From: an uncultured Flavobacteriales bacterium
GTDB taxonomy: Bacteria; Bacteroidota; Bacteroidia; Flavobacteriales_D; Crocinitomicaceae
Length of the DNA stretch: 64,000 nt
Direction: 5' to 3'
Assembly (NCBI GenBank): GCA_903939755.1
Contig: CAJAII010000038.1
Coordinates: 1 to 64,000, forward strand
The notes under the pieces are model-generated. The model saw nothing but the letters and a program-made list of their open reading frames with translations. It had not been told where the DNA came from and did no database searches. Below, one piece after another: positions 43,901 through 52,696 of this stretch (position 1 is the first letter of the stretch; the number at the start of each line of letters is the position of its first letter). The translations under genes were made by a program, and so were the position numbers.

Positions 43901-44054
43901 TATTGCCATGCTCAAAAATAGATTTGCGGAAGCTAAAGCACAATTTGAAAAGATGAAAGGGACCAATTTGAAGGCCTTTGAAAAAGAATTAACAAAAAAA
44001 GCATTAAGCCTTCCTATTATAGTTCCTTTCGAAGAATTCTTAAAGTTGGAATAA
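40971..44054 (+). CDS. BNR/sortilin-type beta-propeller protein, 1027 residues
   Basis: A large exported protein with a signal peptide (residues about 1-20). It has about ten Asp-box motifs of the form Ser/Thr-x-Asp-Gly-Gly-x-Thr/Ser-Trp (SNDGG, TIDGGKNW, TTDGGKTW, STDGGLTW, SNDGGATW, TKDGGKSW, TTDFGLTW, TLDGGTSW) spread over residues about 70-700. This is the VPS10/sortilin and photosystem-assembly-like multi-bladed propeller. The last 300 residues are an Ig-like domain (about 750-860) and a helical end (about 880-1027). Such proteins are common in Bacteroidota and are often called glycosyl hydrolase, but no catalytic residues are known. It lies 24 bases after the LolA-like gene. Confidence 0.85.
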   Translation: MKKQLFVGVSVLYSFAFLAQTNTVINGADYFGDVKARHIGPALMSGRVSDIENHPTNSNIVYIGAAGGGVWKSNDGGVKFNPIFDKYCQSIGVVTIDPSDPDNTVWVGTGEVWTRNSVSIGDGIYKTIDGGKNWTKMGLEKSDRISSIQIDPKNPNTIYVGVLGELWGDNQERGVFKTTDGGKTWNKIFYINERTGCSELIIDPSNSSVLYASFWEFRRSAYSFSSGGMNSALYKSTDGGLTWNKIHTGFPTGKLGRIAVSIAPSNPSIVYAVVECEKAEEKGLYRSNDGGATWKFLNGDFGLTVRPFYFSRITIDPKNPDIIVKAGLFGSISRDGGSTFKSLGAMHSDIHDISFDPSNSDKVFVATDGGLYRSLNGGTTMERIENLPLSQFYHVSLDNQEPYNVYGGLQDNNSWFGPSASPGGVEARDWELVGQGDGFRVYPHPTKPHIVYSEMQGAEAIWRFDTKEKQLRVVKPYAVSGDPKLRFNWNTPITTSPHNPDRLFAGSQFVHVSNDMGNTWTKISPDLSTNDMLKQNQVESGGLSADNSGAENHCTIFTIAESPLSEKVIWAGTDDGNIQVTKDGGKSWANVTSNIKGLPLNTWCYHIEASVFNEGIAYAVFTGYTNGDYLPYVYKTTDFGLTWNSIITKDIPVFARNIQEDFKNPNLLFLGTELGLFITLDGGTSWSKFENNFPSVAIHYMEMHPKKNDLVVATHGRGIIILDDISPLRAVTPEILTKTLHFFDAKPFVMSEKSSFGGTSSEVEFVGQNPSDAAQIKYFLSKRHTFGKMTMEILDSEGKLIATCQAGKQKGINTVEWYFNRQAPKVAKGKTLAFAAGFAPSVKAGKYTVKITKGNDVFTKEIEVLYDPASTFTLNERKEQQSVTNDLFDMTQDLAYFVFVIDSWDDCVANYKLKNPGKNKVADDLDKALDALRDKLVVTKGDNYVGAGEPQLREKLGEIYSTIGSYYGAPSSSQLENIAMLKNRFAEAKAQFEKMKGTNLKAFEKELTKKALSLPIIVPFEEFLKLE

Positions 44055-44113
44055 TTAGATTGCCTAAAATCAATTCCCACAACTTAGTTGTAAGTAGAAC
44101 TCTTTAATTCCAA

Positions 44114-45214
44114 TCATAATCGTTCAATCGGTTGAAAGGTAGAGGCATTTGGATTCAGGTAATTTAACTGCTGCTGCAGGCTTAAAGAAACAAAATAATC
44201 AGGGAAGCTATTAAATAAGTCGGCAAATATTTCGGAGAATTCGATAAATACTAATTGCTGCATCGTTGGATTTACAAATAAAGAATCAAGTACAGTATGA
44301 ATGACTATTCGTTGCTCTATCAAGGTGGAATGTTGACTCCTTATTAAGGCATATTCTTTTAGCCATTCAAAGTAATCATTGTCAAAACCTGTGGTAAGTT
44401 CATTGAAAAAAATGCGGTAACATAAATACCGAATCGCGGGGAAAATATACAAAGAATCAAGGGTGTCTTGTTTTAAAATAAGTTCTTCATATAGGCACTT
44501 GCCTACCTCGATCGCTTTTTCTTTATTTCCTGTTAAAAAGTAAAATCGTAACAATAATGAATTGGCAAAAACATAATCTTGCAACGCTTGGGATGAAAGT
44601 GCTGGATTTAGCCCATTAAGATAATAAATCAATCCTTGTTCATAATTTGGAATGGTGAAATCAGGATCGGCTAAATATTCGTAAAAACTTGATCGTACTA
44701 CTGGTAGTTTAGAAAAATCTTTAAAGAATTTAACGTTATCGTGTGGGTTGGTTTTTAGTGAAGAAAACAGTTCTTGTCCAATTAATAATTGCCTGTTTTG
44801 ATCGATTTCCCCTGGGAATTGTTCCAAAAAGTCATACAATGGAGCAAGTGAATCGCATTGAATAGTATGCCTTAATAAGCTTTTATGTTCCTGTACTCCA
44901 GGCAACTTTCCATACATAAATTGAAATTTATCCAAGGCATATATTTCATCAGTCATCTCAAACCAAGAAGGAAATCCAGCATAGTTAGCTAAAATTTCAA
45001 GGGTATGTTGATAGGGTAAATTATCGTTTTTATTCCATACGAATAAGCGATACAAGGTGCTTTCTGATACTGTAAATCCGAACTCTGTTAGGATCCTGGT
45101 AGAAATCTTACGGCAATCCAATTTTGTAAGAATTTGAAATCCAACCTTCACCTCTAAGTGCCATTTTAAACCTCGTATTAAAGTAGGTGTTAATCTGTGT
45201 TTTGGTTTAGGCAT
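44114..45214 (-). CDS. cytosolic protein of unknown function with N-terminal HTH-like segment
   Basis: A 366-residue soluble protein. The first 90 residues are basic and include LTEFGFTVSESTLYRLFVW, which has the shape of a helix-turn-helix, and a second helix pair (HTLEILANYAGFPSWFEMTD). The rest is helical with repeated pairs of helices (KEAIEVGKCLYEELI-like segments and QALQDYVFANSLLLRFYFLT), suggesting a tetratricopeptide-like solenoid. I do not recognise the family. It follows the outer-membrane barrel-like gene by one base, so a link with that envelope gene is likely, perhaps as a sensor or regulator. Last gene of a four-gene operon. Confidence 0.68.
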   Translation of the reverse strand: MPKPKHRLTPTLIRGLKWHLEVKVGFQILTKLDCRKISTRILTEFGFTVSESTLYRLFVWNKNDNLPYQHTLEILANYAGFPSWFEMTDEIYALDKFQFMYGKLPGVQEHKSLLRHTIQCDSLAPLYDFLEQFPGEIDQNRQLLIGQELFSSLKTNPHDNVKFFKDFSKLPVVRSSFYEYLADPDFTIPNYEQGLIYYLNGLNPALSSQALQDYVFANSLLLRFYFLTGNKEKAIEVGKCLYEELILKQDTLDSLYIFPAIRYLCYRIFFNELTTGFDNDYFEWLKEYALIRSQHSTLIEQRIVIHTVLDSLFVNPTMQQLVFIEFSEIFADLFNSFPDYFVSLSLQQQLNYLNPNASTFQPIERL

Positions 45215-45215
45215 G

Positions 45216-46007
45216 TTAGAATTTTATATTTATTCCTGTTGAAATCGAATAATAATAATTATCGATTGGTAATGGACGATAAGTATCTAGGTTATGGTCA
45301 TAATGTATCGTAAATTCAAGGTGCTTGTTTACCGTGAAAAATAAATTGGAATCAAAGAACCAACGTGGGGAGGTGAATTGATTGTTTAATGGAAATTGCA
45401 CAAATGTAGCCCCTACGAAATCAATATCCTTTGTTATTTTAAGTGCAAATTTTGTCGTTAGGTTCAAGCGGAATAAATTTCTATTCACTATTTTTAATGA
45501 GTCAGTTGCAAAAGCATAAGCGCTCAAAAAGGGACTCCATTTTTCGGCTTCATAAAATACACCAATTCCGGTATACAGATCTGATTTTCGTTTTTCCAAC
45601 CATCGCATTCGCGCATTGATTCCCAACAAAGAACGATGTTCCATTCCTTGTACCCCATTCCATTGATATTGCACGTACAAATCGGGTGATATTTTACGTG
45701 AATCATTATCCCGAAATCTTAACTGAAAAAAACCGTTATTTTCGAGGGCTGTTAAGCCATTGAATGCTAATTCGGTTTTTGTAAGAAAAACAAACAAGTA
45801 CTTTTTCTTTAAGAAATAATCAATTTCAGAAACATTCGCAAAATCAATCAAATTCTTCTTTTGTTTATCGTTTGAAAAAGTAAAATTAAAATTAGCTCGA
45901 ACTCTACGAAATATAGTGTCAGAATCAATTTCGCGATCAATATTTAATACTTGAGAAATAATATTTCCAGAAAAGATAATAAAAACAAAACAAACAAATG
46001 ATTTCAT
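45216..46007 (-). CDS. exported beta-barrel-like protein (DUF481-like)
   Basis: A 263-residue exported protein with a signal peptide (ending GNIISQ). The mature part is a series of amphipathic beta strands ending in an aromatic or Phe residue (YVQYQWNGVQGMEHRSLLGI, YTGIGVFYEAEKWSPFLSAY, FFTVNKHLEFTIHYDHNLDT). It ends SISTGINIKF, with the C-terminal Phe typical of outer-membrane barrel insertion. The pattern of sheet, Trp/Tyr girdle and short turns resembles DUF481/YdiY-like barrels. Ligand unknown. It lies between two small membrane protein genes and the helical protein gene. Confidence 0.72.
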   Translation of the reverse strand: MKSFVCFVFIIFSGNIISQVLNIDREIDSDTIFRRVRANFNFTFSNDKQKKNLIDFANVSEIDYFLKKKYLFVFLTKTELAFNGLTALENNGFFQLRFRDNDSRKISPDLYVQYQWNGVQGMEHRSLLGINARMRWLEKRKSDLYTGIGVFYEAEKWSPFLSAYAFATDSLKIVNRNLFRLNLTTKFALKITKDIDFVGATFVQFPLNNQFTSPRWFFDSNLFFTVNKHLEFTIHYDHNLDTYRPLPIDNYYYSISTGINIKF

Positions 46008-46023
46008 CCTGGGAACTTTCTAA

Positions 46024-46242
46024 TCACCAAACTTGATACAACCATCTAATTACCCAAACCCAAAAAGCAATCAAAATGCCAAGACCAATTATCAATGCCG
46101 CGCCACCAACGATTTTAATTAACTTAAATCCAAACGAATCTAAATCTCTATTTAAAGTAGCATCGTGATCAAAATTTTTATCCTCAATTTTTCTTCGAAA
46201 AAGCGATAAAATAGGGTTTTTTTGTTTCTTTTCTGGACTCAT
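46024..46242 (-). CDS. small membrane protein
   Basis: 72 residues: a basic, soluble N-terminal half (MSPEKKQKNPILSLFRRKIE) and one C-terminal membrane helix (AALIIGLGILIAFWVWVI) ending in Trp. Its start overlaps the stop of the previous small gene by 4 bases (ATGA). Unknown role. Single-helix proteins of this kind often regulate or anchor a partner. Confidence 0.62.
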   Translation of the reverse strand: MSPEKKQKNPILSLFRRKIEDKNFDHDATLNRDLDSFGFKLIKIVGGAALIIGLGILIAFWVWVIRWLYQVW

Positions 46243-46454
46243 TTAATAAAGGTAATAATTTTAATTTTGAATATAGCAGCGATAAATGCGCCAATGGCAG
46301 TTTCTCCAAAAATCCTTCCTGCTATAGGATTTAAATACTTTTCTGGCGGTAAAATAAAATAATAGAAGCTTTGAAATAAACTAAAAATGGAAGCGATACC
46401 TCCAAGTATGATTATTACCCAATTTAGCCTTCCAAAAATTATTATACCTAGCAT
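46239..46454 (-). CDS. small membrane protein
   Basis: 71 residues, two membrane helices (WVIIILGGIASIFSLFQSFY and ETAIGAFIAAIFKIKIITFI). It is the first gene of a four-gene minus-strand operon with a second small membrane protein (4-base overlap), the barrel-like gene and the helical protein gene. Its small size and repeated Ile/Phe pattern make the coding call less certain, but the overlap with the next gene supports it. Unknown role. Confidence 0.6.
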   Translation of the reverse strand: MLGIIIFGRLNWVIIILGGIASIFSLFQSFYYFILPPEKYLNPIAGRIFGETAIGAFIAAIFKIKIITFIK

Positions 46455-46667
46455 ACTATAAACTGTTACTATTGGAATTAGCAGGCAATCTAACGTTGAA
46501 TATTAAGTTTACACAAGCTAGCTTTATCGATAAACAGAAACAACTTCGTTAGTAAAATCATTTGTCTTTGGGTTTAATGCGATTTACTAAAAGATGAAAT
46601 TTATTATTAATTTCTTAGTAATTTAATTACTTCCTTTCAATAATAATATTAACTAATGAAGAAGAAT

Positions 46668-46720
46668 AATTAAGCAAACCTAGAAAATAAGTAGAACTTA
46701 TTTTCTAGGTTTGCTTAATT
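46668..46720 (-). terminator. 25-base perfect hairpin at the end of the cysteine-repeat/TerB gene
   Basis: Two perfectly complementary 25-base arms (46668-46692 and 46696-46720) with a 3-base loop (AGA). The right arm covers the last eight or so codons of the gene plus its stop (TAA at 46698-46700). On the minus strand a T-rich stretch follows. Its length is far beyond a normal terminator. Confidence 0.65.
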
Positions 46721-48419
46721 CAAGATTCATTGTTTTTATTTTTTCTATAAATACTTTTTCGCTACCGTCAATTTCGCCATCTTTTCCAGCTAGTGACTCC
46801 AATTTTGAAATTACCGCTTGATAAGCTTCATCTGAATAAAAAACAACATCTTTTTTTTCTAATTCTGGCAAGGAAGAAGCATCCATAAGTCCAAAAAATG
46901 CTTTTTTCTCGTTAATAGTAAATTCACTTATTCCAGAAATTTCTTGAGCTAAAAATAATTTCTCTTGATCTTCAATCTTTCCATCTACTTTCGCAAGCAT
47001 TATCATTAATTGTATCTCTCGTTTACGATCTTCTTTTTTCTTGAATTTAGAGGTTTTGAAAAGCTTACCAAAAAATCTTGAAACACCCTTCATCTTATCC
47101 TTTGAGTCTGATTTTTCATTTTCCACACTCTTATCAATAACGAGTTCTGGGTTTTCAAAGTAATTTAATATAGTTACATTGTGTAATGTGTTAGTAATCA
47201 TGTGTCTATATTCAATTTGAACACACGGTATTACTTGGAAATATAATTCCTCGTCTGTTACGCGATTTACAAATCCATTAAATTGGAATGAATTTTCACT
47301 TTGAATTTCAGAAATATACCCTTCAACTAATTCATCATAGTTTTTGGTATTAACATCATTGAAATTTTTCAAAATGTTAACTTGAGATTCATTTTTCTTT
47401 GCAAGTTTCATTAGAGAATCCGGATTAACATCCTTTAAATTGTTTCCTTTTGAAAAAATGCGTTGAATATTTTGAGTATTTACTATAGTTTCTACAAAAG
47501 AAATCTTTGCTAACTCTCCCATAGCTTTGCATTCAGGGCAATCAATCATACCTCTCCTTTCCCTATCTGCATAACATTTTGAACAAGTTATTACTGTTTT
47601 ACCTGAACAGGTTGTACAAGTTGTTTTTCCGTTACCGGAACATTTTGAGCATGTAACTTTTCCATTATTACAACTCGTGCATTGTTTAGTTCCCCGGCCA
47701 GAACAATTTCCACATGTTTTTTGAACCACTCTTGTGGATCTAGTTGAACTTGTTACTGCTGAAAAGGTATCTAATTTATCAACTTTTTTCCCATCTCCAC
47801 CACAACTTGAACAACGAACTTTATTTGAACCATTGCAAGTTGAACAATCAAGTTTTTTGTTACCAGCGCATTTACTACATGTAACCTGGCCTTTTCCATA
47901 ACAACCAGTACATTGCCACTCATGTCTTCCACCACATTCATGGTCATCACATTGAACATATTTCTTACCCGAACAACATTCACAAGTCCAGGAATTTGTT
48001 TTGGAAGACAGAAAATACATTGGTTGTGCTGAGTCCACAGCATTATTAGTTGTGGAAATTGGAAACTCCAAATCAGATGTACTAGATGATTTGTCTTCTT
48101 GGGGCCGAAGACCATAGCTTTCTAATGTTTGAAAAATATGCTTTGAATTAATTACGGATTTATCGCCATGTTTTGATGCGCCTCCTGAAAAATCTTCAAA
48201 ATTATCCCTTACGTTACCATACATAGGAAATTCAATTACTTTAGCTGTTCTGCTTAGGTATTGTCCAGAATAGTTCATGAACATGAAATCTGTTCTTTTA
48301 ACAATTTCACTAGGACTTATAATCATTTTGTCAAACTCAATTGGACTATTGGTTTTAATAAAATCTTTGATTTGTTCTAAGGTAATAGATTCCAAGTTTT
48401 TTAATGCATCATTTTTCAT
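46698..48419 (-). CDS. DnaJ-type cysteine-repeat and TerB-like domain protein
   Basis: A 573-residue cytosolic protein. Residues about 140-300 hold many Cys-x-x-Cys pairs in the DnaJ pattern Cys-x-x-Cys-x-Gly-x-Gly (CTGCYGKGQVTCSKCAG, CSSCGGDGKK, CGNCSGRGTKQCTSC, CSKCSGNGKTTC), enough for about six or seven zinc sites; there is no J domain. A middle beta part follows. The last 110 residues resemble TerB (MIMLAKVDGKIEDQEKLFLA, LAGKDGEIDGSEKVFIEKI), with paired acidic Asp-Gly-x-Ile metal-site motifs. TerB domains occur in tellurite and stress systems. Together this suggests a zinc protein binding a partner, but no pathway can be named. It is flanked by a long hairpin and by the ribosomal operon. 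Confidence 0.8.
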   Translation of the reverse strand: MKNDALKNLESITLEQIKDFIKTNSPIEFDKMIISPSEIVKRTDFMFMNYSGQYLSRTAKVIEFPMYGNVRDNFEDFSGGASKHGDKSVINSKHIFQTLESYGLRPQEDKSSSTSDLEFPISTTNNAVDSAQPMYFLSSKTNSWTCECCSGKKYVQCDDHECGGRHEWQCTGCYGKGQVTCSKCAGNKKLDCSTCNGSNKVRCSSCGGDGKKVDKLDTFSAVTSSTRSTRVVQKTCGNCSGRGTKQCTSCNNGKVTCSKCSGNGKTTCTTCSGKTVITCSKCYADRERRGMIDCPECKAMGELAKISFVETIVNTQNIQRIFSKGNNLKDVNPDSLMKLAKKNESQVNILKNFNDVNTKNYDELVEGYISEIQSENSFQFNGFVNRVTDEELYFQVIPCVQIEYRHMITNTLHNVTILNYFENPELVIDKSVENEKSDSKDKMKGVSRFFGKLFKTSKFKKKEDRKREIQLMIMLAKVDGKIEDQEKLFLAQEISGISEFTINEKKAFFGLMDASSLPELEKKDVVFYSDEAYQAVISKLESLAGKDGEIDGSEKVFIEKIKTMNLELSKPRK

Positions 48420-48439
48420 ATTCTTATTTTAATTTGTAC

Positions 48440-48447
48440 CAAATTTA
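48440..48447 (-). promoter_or_regulatory. possible -7 box of the cysteine-repeat gene
   Basis: On the minus strand TAAATTTG matches TAnnTTTG about 20 bases before the start at 48419. No clear -33 element. Confidence 0.4.
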
Positions 48448-48683
48448 TATATATCTTTATTAAAATTTGAGTTCAAGTTAGTTCAAGTTATAATATCACT
48501 ACACCACTGAACTTGCGAGAAGTAGCTTCTTGTTTTGATCTTCTTTCTCATTCAAATTCGCTTCCTCATGCAATCATCAAACTTATTTTAGTATTTATAT
48601 CACTAATTCTATCCTGTAAATCACTCACAATTAATCGATTCAATATTTATTTGATTAAAAAGCACTTTTTTTTTAATGTTTTG

Positions 48684-48713
48684 TTGTGTATTAAATAAAG
48701 AGTGGTATCTTTG
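48684..48713 (+). promoter_or_regulatory. promoter of the ribosomal protein superoperon
   Basis: TTG at 48684-48686 (preceded by TTTTG) and TATCTTTG at 48706-48713, with a 19-base gap. This is a full Bacteroidota promoter (TTG, then 17-23 bases, then TAnnTTTG). It drives rpsL and presumably everything to rpsD and beyond. Confidence 0.75.
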
Positions 48714-48717
48714 CACC

Positions 48718-48743
48718 CCTCAAAGAGCGTTTGAGGAGTTTTT
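48718..48743 (+). promoter_or_regulatory. leader hairpin with T-run upstream of rpsL
   Basis: CCTCAAA (48718-48724) and TTTGAGG (48730-48736) form a perfect 7-base stem with the loop GAGCG, followed by AGTTTTTATTT. It lies just after the predicted start of transcription. It looks like an intrinsic terminator and could be an attenuator or a 5' stabilising stem. Confidence 0.5.
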
Positions 48744-48768
48744 ATTTATTACAAATTAAGAGTATTTT

Positions 48769-49146
48769 ATGCCTACTATACAACAATTAGTTCGCAAAGG
48801 AAGAACTGCGGTGGTGAAGAAAAGTAAATCTGCTGCGCTTGATTCATGTCCTCAACGAAAAGGAGTGTGCGTACGTGTTTACACAACCACACCAAAAAAA
48901 CCGAATTCTGCAATGCGAAAGGTTGCTCGTGTGCGCTTAACCAATGGTAAAGAGGTGAATGCGTATATTGGCGGTGAAGGCCATAACCTTCAAGAACACT
49001 CATTGGTTCTTGTAAGAGGTGGCAGGGTAAAAGATTTACCTGGAGTTCGTTATCATATTGTCCGTGGTGCTGAAGATACAGCAGGTGTACAAGGTCGTTC
49101 CCAAAGAAGATCTAAGTACGGCACAAAGAAACCTAAGCAGAAATAA
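48769..49146 (+). CDS. rpsL: 30S ribosomal protein S12
   Basis: 125 residues, full length. S12 forms part of the decoding centre. Seen: the loop [17 protein letters not shown] (Lys43, the residue changed in streptomycin-resistant E. coli, is unchanged), [18 protein letters not shown] with the second lysine of the same kind, and the ending [16 protein letters not shown]. First gene of the str group, with its own promoter and leader hairpin. A-rich sequence and no Shine-Dalgarno site precede the ATG. Confidence 0.98.
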   Translation: MPTIQQLVRKGRTAVVKKSKSAALDSCPQRKGVCVRVYTTTPKKPNSAMRKVARVRLTNGKEVNAYIGGEGHNLQEHSLVLVRGGRVKDLPGVRYHIVRGAEDTAGVQGRSQRRSKYGTKKPKQK

Positions 49147-49163
49147 TATATAAGCTTTAAAAA

Positions 49164-49634
49164 ATGAGAAGAAGAAAAGCAAAAAAAATCGCCATTCTGC
49201 CAGATCCAAAGTTTAATGAGGTCGTGGTTACTAAGTTTGTAAATAACTTAATGTACTCTGGAAAGAAAAGTTTGGCATTTAGAATATTCTACGATGCAAT
49301 TGAGCTAGTAGATCAGAAATTGGAAGACCAAGCACCATTAGATGTTTGGAAAAAAGCATTGGAAAATGTTACTCCTGCTGTTGAGGTTAAAAGTCGACGC
49401 GTAGGTGGTGCTACTTTTCAAATTCCAACACCTGTTCGTGAAGAAAGAAAATCTTCATTAGCAATGAAATGGTTAATCAACTATTCTCGTAAGAGAAATG
49501 AAAAAACGATGGCGCAAAGGTTAGCTGCAGAAATTATCGCTGCTTCTAAGGAAGAGGGTGCTGCATTCAAAAAGAAAGAAGATACAATGCGTATGGCGGA
49601 AGCTAATAAAGCATTTTCACATTTTAGATTTTAA
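49164..49634 (+). CDS. rpsG: 30S ribosomal protein S7
   Basis: 156 residues, the usual length. S7 starts assembly of the 30S head and contacts the E-site tRNA. Seen: [57 protein letters not shown] and the end [14 protein letters not shown]. It lies between rpsL (17 bases) and fusA (7 bases). Normal in every respect. Confidence 0.98.
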   Translation: MRRRKAKKIAILPDPKFNEVVVTKFVNNLMYSGKKSLAFRIFYDAIELVDQKLEDQAPLDVWKKALENVTPAVEVKSRRVGGATFQIPTPVREERKSSLAMKWLINYSRKRNEKTMAQRLAAEIIAASKEEGAAFKKKEDTMRMAEANKAFSHFRF

Positions 49635-49641
49635 TTAAGAA

Positions 49642-51747
49642 ATGGCTAGAGATCTTAAATATACAAGAAACATTGGAATTGCAGCGCACATTGATGCTGG
49701 AAAAACCACTACCACTGAACGAATTTTATATTACGGTGGTGTAAGCCATAAAATTGGTGAGGTGCATGATGGTGCAGCAACAATGGATTGGATGGAGCAA
49801 GAGCAGGAAAGAGGAATTACAATTACTTCTGCAGCGACTACCCTAAATTGGAAATACCGTAACGAATTGTATCACGTAAATATTATTGATACCCCAGGAC
49901 ACGTTGATTTTACAGTGGAGGTTAATCGTTCACTAAGAGTACTAGACGGCTTGGTTTTCTTGTTTTCAGCAGTTGATGGTGTTGAGCCACAATCTGAAAC
50001 GAACTGGAGATTGGCTAATAATTATAACGTTCCTAGAATTGGTTTTGTTAATAAGATGGATAGACAAGGTGCTGATTTCTTGATGGTTTGTCGTCAAGTT
50101 AAAGACATGCTTGGTAGCCACGCTTTGCCACTTCAAATAAATATTGGTGCAGAAGATGGTTTCTTAGGAGTGGTTGATTTAATTAACTTCAAAGGAATTG
50201 TTTGGAATGAAGCGGATTTAGGAATGACTTTTAAAGAAATTCCAATTCCTGACGATGTTATCGATGAAGCACGTCAATTAAGAAGTGAATTGTTAGAAGC
50301 GGTAGCTGAATTTGATGAGTCGTTGATGGAGAAATTCTTTGAGGATGAAAACTCATTAACAGAAAGAGAAATATTAAATGCGCTAAGAGCGGCTACTATA
50401 TCTGGAAAAGTGGTTCCAATGATGTGTGGTTCTGCATTTAAAAATAAAGGGGTTCAAGCCATGTTAGATATGGTTATGGAAATTCTTCCTTCTCCATTAG
50501 ATATTGAAGGTATTTCTGGAATTAATCCAAAGACTGATTTGGAAGTTACTCGTCAGCCTTCTTTTGATGAGCCATTCGCTGGTTTAGCATTCAAAATTGC
50601 AACCGATCCTTTTGTTGGTAGGTTGTGTTTCGTACGTGCTTACTCTGGAAAATTGGAAGCCGGTTCGTATGTATTAAATACGCGTTCTGGAAACAAAGAA
50701 AGAATTTCTCGAATTTTTCAAATGCACGCTAATAAACAAAATCAAATTCCTGAATTAGGAGCTGGTGATATTGGTGCTGTAGTTGGATTTAAAGATATTA
50801 AAACAGGTGATACCTTGTGTGCGGAAAATGCACCGATCATTTTAGAATCAATGAATTTCCCAGATCCTGTAATCGGTTTAGCAATTGAGCCTAAAACGCA
50901 AGCAGATACTGATAGACTTTCTATTGGTTTGAATAAATTGTCTGAAGAGGATCCTACTTTCCGAGTTAAGACGGATGAGGAAACAGGTCAAACAATTATT
51001 TCTGGAATGGGTGAGCTTCACCTTGAAATTATTATTGACCGATTAAAAAGAGAATTTAAAGTAGAAGTAAGTCAGGGTGCTCCACAAGTGGCGTATCGTG
51101 AAAATATCAACGGATCTGTTGAACATCGTGAAGCTTACAAGAAGCAGTCTGGTGGTCGTGGTAAATTCGCGGATATTTTGGTGAAAATTTCTCCTCAAAA
51201 TGATCCTGAAAAAACTGGACTTGAGTTTATTAACAGTGTGAAAGGTGGTAACATTCCTCGTGAATTTATTCCTTCTGTTGAAAAAGGATTTAAAGAATCA
51301 ATGAAAAATGGCGTATTGGCTGGTTTCCCTATGGATTCAATGAAAGTTGAATTGTTGGACGGATCTTACCATGCGGTCGATTCAGATTCATTGTCTTTTG
51401 AATTGTGTGCTAAAATGGCATACCGTGCAGCAGTAAAAGGTTGTCAGCCAGCTTTACTTGAGCCTATTATGAAGTTAGAGGTGGTAACACCAGAAGAGAA
51501 TATGGGTGATGTTGTTGGGGATTTAAATAGAAGAAGAGGAATGATGAGGGGAATGGATGATAGAAATAATGCGAAAGTGTTGAAAGCGGATGTTCCTCTT
51601 TCTGAAATGTTTGGTTACGTTACTCAGTTGCGTACGATAACATCCGGAAGAGCTAATTCTTCTATGGAATTTTCACATTATTCTGAAGCACCTAAAAATG
51701 TTTCTGATGAGGTAATATCAAAAATTAACGGTAAAGTCACTGCATAA
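49642..51747 (+). CDS. fusA: elongation factor G
   Basis: A 701-residue GTPase that drives ribosomal translocation. Seen: the P-loop [13 protein letters not shown], switch [24 protein letters not shown] (G4), the domain II strand [13 protein letters not shown], and domain [22 protein letters not shown] with GGRGKFADI. It follows rpsG and precedes rpsJ. The tuf gene that follows fusA in proteobacteria is not here, which is usual in Bacteroidota. Confidence 0.98.
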   Translation: MARDLKYTRNIGIAAHIDAGKTTTTERILYYGGVSHKIGEVHDGAATMDWMEQEQERGITITSAATTLNWKYRNELYHVNIIDTPGHVDFTVEVNRSLRVLDGLVFLFSAVDGVEPQSETNWRLANNYNVPRIGFVNKMDRQGADFLMVCRQVKDMLGSHALPLQINIGAEDGFLGVVDLINFKGIVWNEADLGMTFKEIPIPDDVIDEARQLRSELLEAVAEFDESLMEKFFEDENSLTEREILNALRAATISGKVVPMMCGSAFKNKGVQAMLDMVMEILPSPLDIEGISGINPKTDLEVTRQPSFDEPFAGLAFKIATDPFVGRLCFVRAYSGKLEAGSYVLNTRSGNKERISRIFQMHANKQNQIPELGAGDIGAVVGFKDIKTGDTLCAENAPIILESMNFPDPVIGLAIEPKTQADTDRLSIGLNKLSEEDPTFRVKTDEETGQTIISGMGELHLEIIIDRLKREFKVEVSQGAPQVAYRENINGSVEHREAYKKQSGGRGKFADILVKISPQNDPEKTGLEFINSVKGGNIPREFIPSVEKGFKESMKNGVLAGFPMDSMKVELLDGSYHAVDSDSLSFELCAKMAYRAAVKGCQPALLEPIMKLEVVTPEENMGDVVGDLNRRRGMMRGMDDRNNAKVLKADVPLSEMFGYVTQLRTITSGRANSSMEFSHYSEAPKNVSDEVISKINGKVTA

Positions 51748-51759
51748 TAATTAAATACG

Positions 51760-52065
51760 ATGAGCCAGAAAATAAGAATAAAGTTAAAGTCATACGATTA
51801 TAATCTAGTGGATAAGTCTGCAGAGAAAATTGTAAAAACGGTTAAATCAACAGGTGCTGTAGTGAGTGGACCTATTCCTTTACCTACACACAAACGTATT
51901 TATACGGTATTGCGTTCTCCACACGTAATGAAGAAAGCACGTGAGCAATTTGAATTGTGCTCGTACAAGAGGTTGATTGACATTTATAGTAGCTCATCAA
52001 AAACGGTGGATGCGCTTATGAAATTAGAACTTCCTAGTGGAGTTGATGTAGAAATTAAAGTTTAA
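51760..52065 (+). CDS. rpsJ: 30S ribosomal protein S10
   Basis: 101 residues. Seen: [39 protein letters not shown] and [20 protein letters not shown]. It sits in the 30S head and also binds NusB in antitermination. First gene of the S10 group, only 12 bases after fusA, so the str and S10 operons are joined. Confidence 0.98.
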   Translation: MSQKIRIKLKSYDYNLVDKSAEKIVKTVKSTGAVVSGPIPLPTHKRIYTVLRSPHVMKKAREQFELCSYKRLIDIYSSSSKTVDALMKLELPSGVDVEIKV

Positions 52066-52081
52066 TATTAATAATTAAGTT

Positions 52082-52696
52082 ATGCCTGGAATAATTGGTC
52101 GAAAAGTCGGAATGACTAGTATCTACAGTGCCGAGGGTAAGTCATTACCATGCACAGTGATAGAAGCTGGTCCCTGCGTTGTTACACAACTAAAAACGCT
52201 GGACAGAGATGGTTACGAAGCCGTTCAATTGGGATTTGGTGATCGCAAAGAAAAAAATACCCCTAATGCATTAAAGGGGCATTTCAAAAAAGCGAGCACT
52301 TCTCCTAAATCAAAATTGGTGGAGTTCAAAGGTTTCACAGATGTTAATATCGGTGATGTTATCGGAGTGTCTCTATTTGAAGAAGGTGAATATGTGGATG
52401 TCGTAGGAACTACGAAAGGAAAAGGTTTTCAAGGGGTTGTTCGTCGTCACGGCTTTGCTGGTGTCGGTCAAGCAACACATGGTCAACATAATAGATTACG
52501 TGCGCCGGGTTCTATTGGTGCTTGTTCTTACCCAGCTCGAGTTTTTAAAGGAATGAGAATGGCTGGACAAATGGGGAACAAAAGACGTCTAGCTCCAAAT
52601 CTTGAAATATTGAAGGTTTTGGCAGATAAAAATATAATTATAGTGAAAGGATCTATTCCAGGAGCTAAAGGTTCAACAGTAACAATAAAGAAGTAA
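52082..52696 (+). CDS. rplC: 50S ribosomal protein L3
   Basis: 204 residues. Seen: [40 protein letters not shown] and [20 protein letters not shown]. The loop of L3 reaches the peptidyl transferase centre. The stop overlaps the start of rplD by one base. Confidence 0.98.
   Translation: MPGIIGRKVGMTSIYSAEGKSLPCTVIEAGPCVVTQLKTLDRDGYEAVQLGFGDRKEKNTPNALKGHFKKASTSPKSKLVEFKGFTDVNIGDVIGVSLFEEGEYVDVVGTTKGKGFQGVVRRHGFAGVGQATHGQHNRLRAPGSIGACSYPARVFKGMRMAGQMGNKRRLAPNLEILKVLADKNIIIVKGSIPGAKGSTVTIKK

Larger units (their letters stand above)
48420..48768. other. 349-base divergent promoter region
   Basis: No coding sequence is supported. It contains a -7 box for the cysteine-repeat gene (48440-48447), a tandem 10-base repeat GTTCAAGTTA x2 (48471-48490), the rpsL promoter (48684-48713) and a leader hairpin (48718-48736). 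The rest is featureless AT-rich DNA. Confidence 0.6.

Noticed and set aside
48513-48698. 61-codon open frame before rpsL
   Set aside because: Covers part of the rpsL promoter, has no family and poor composition.
51748-51759. Missing tuf gene as a deletion
   Set aside because: fusA directly before rpsJ is the normal order in Bacteroidota, where tuf lies elsewhere.
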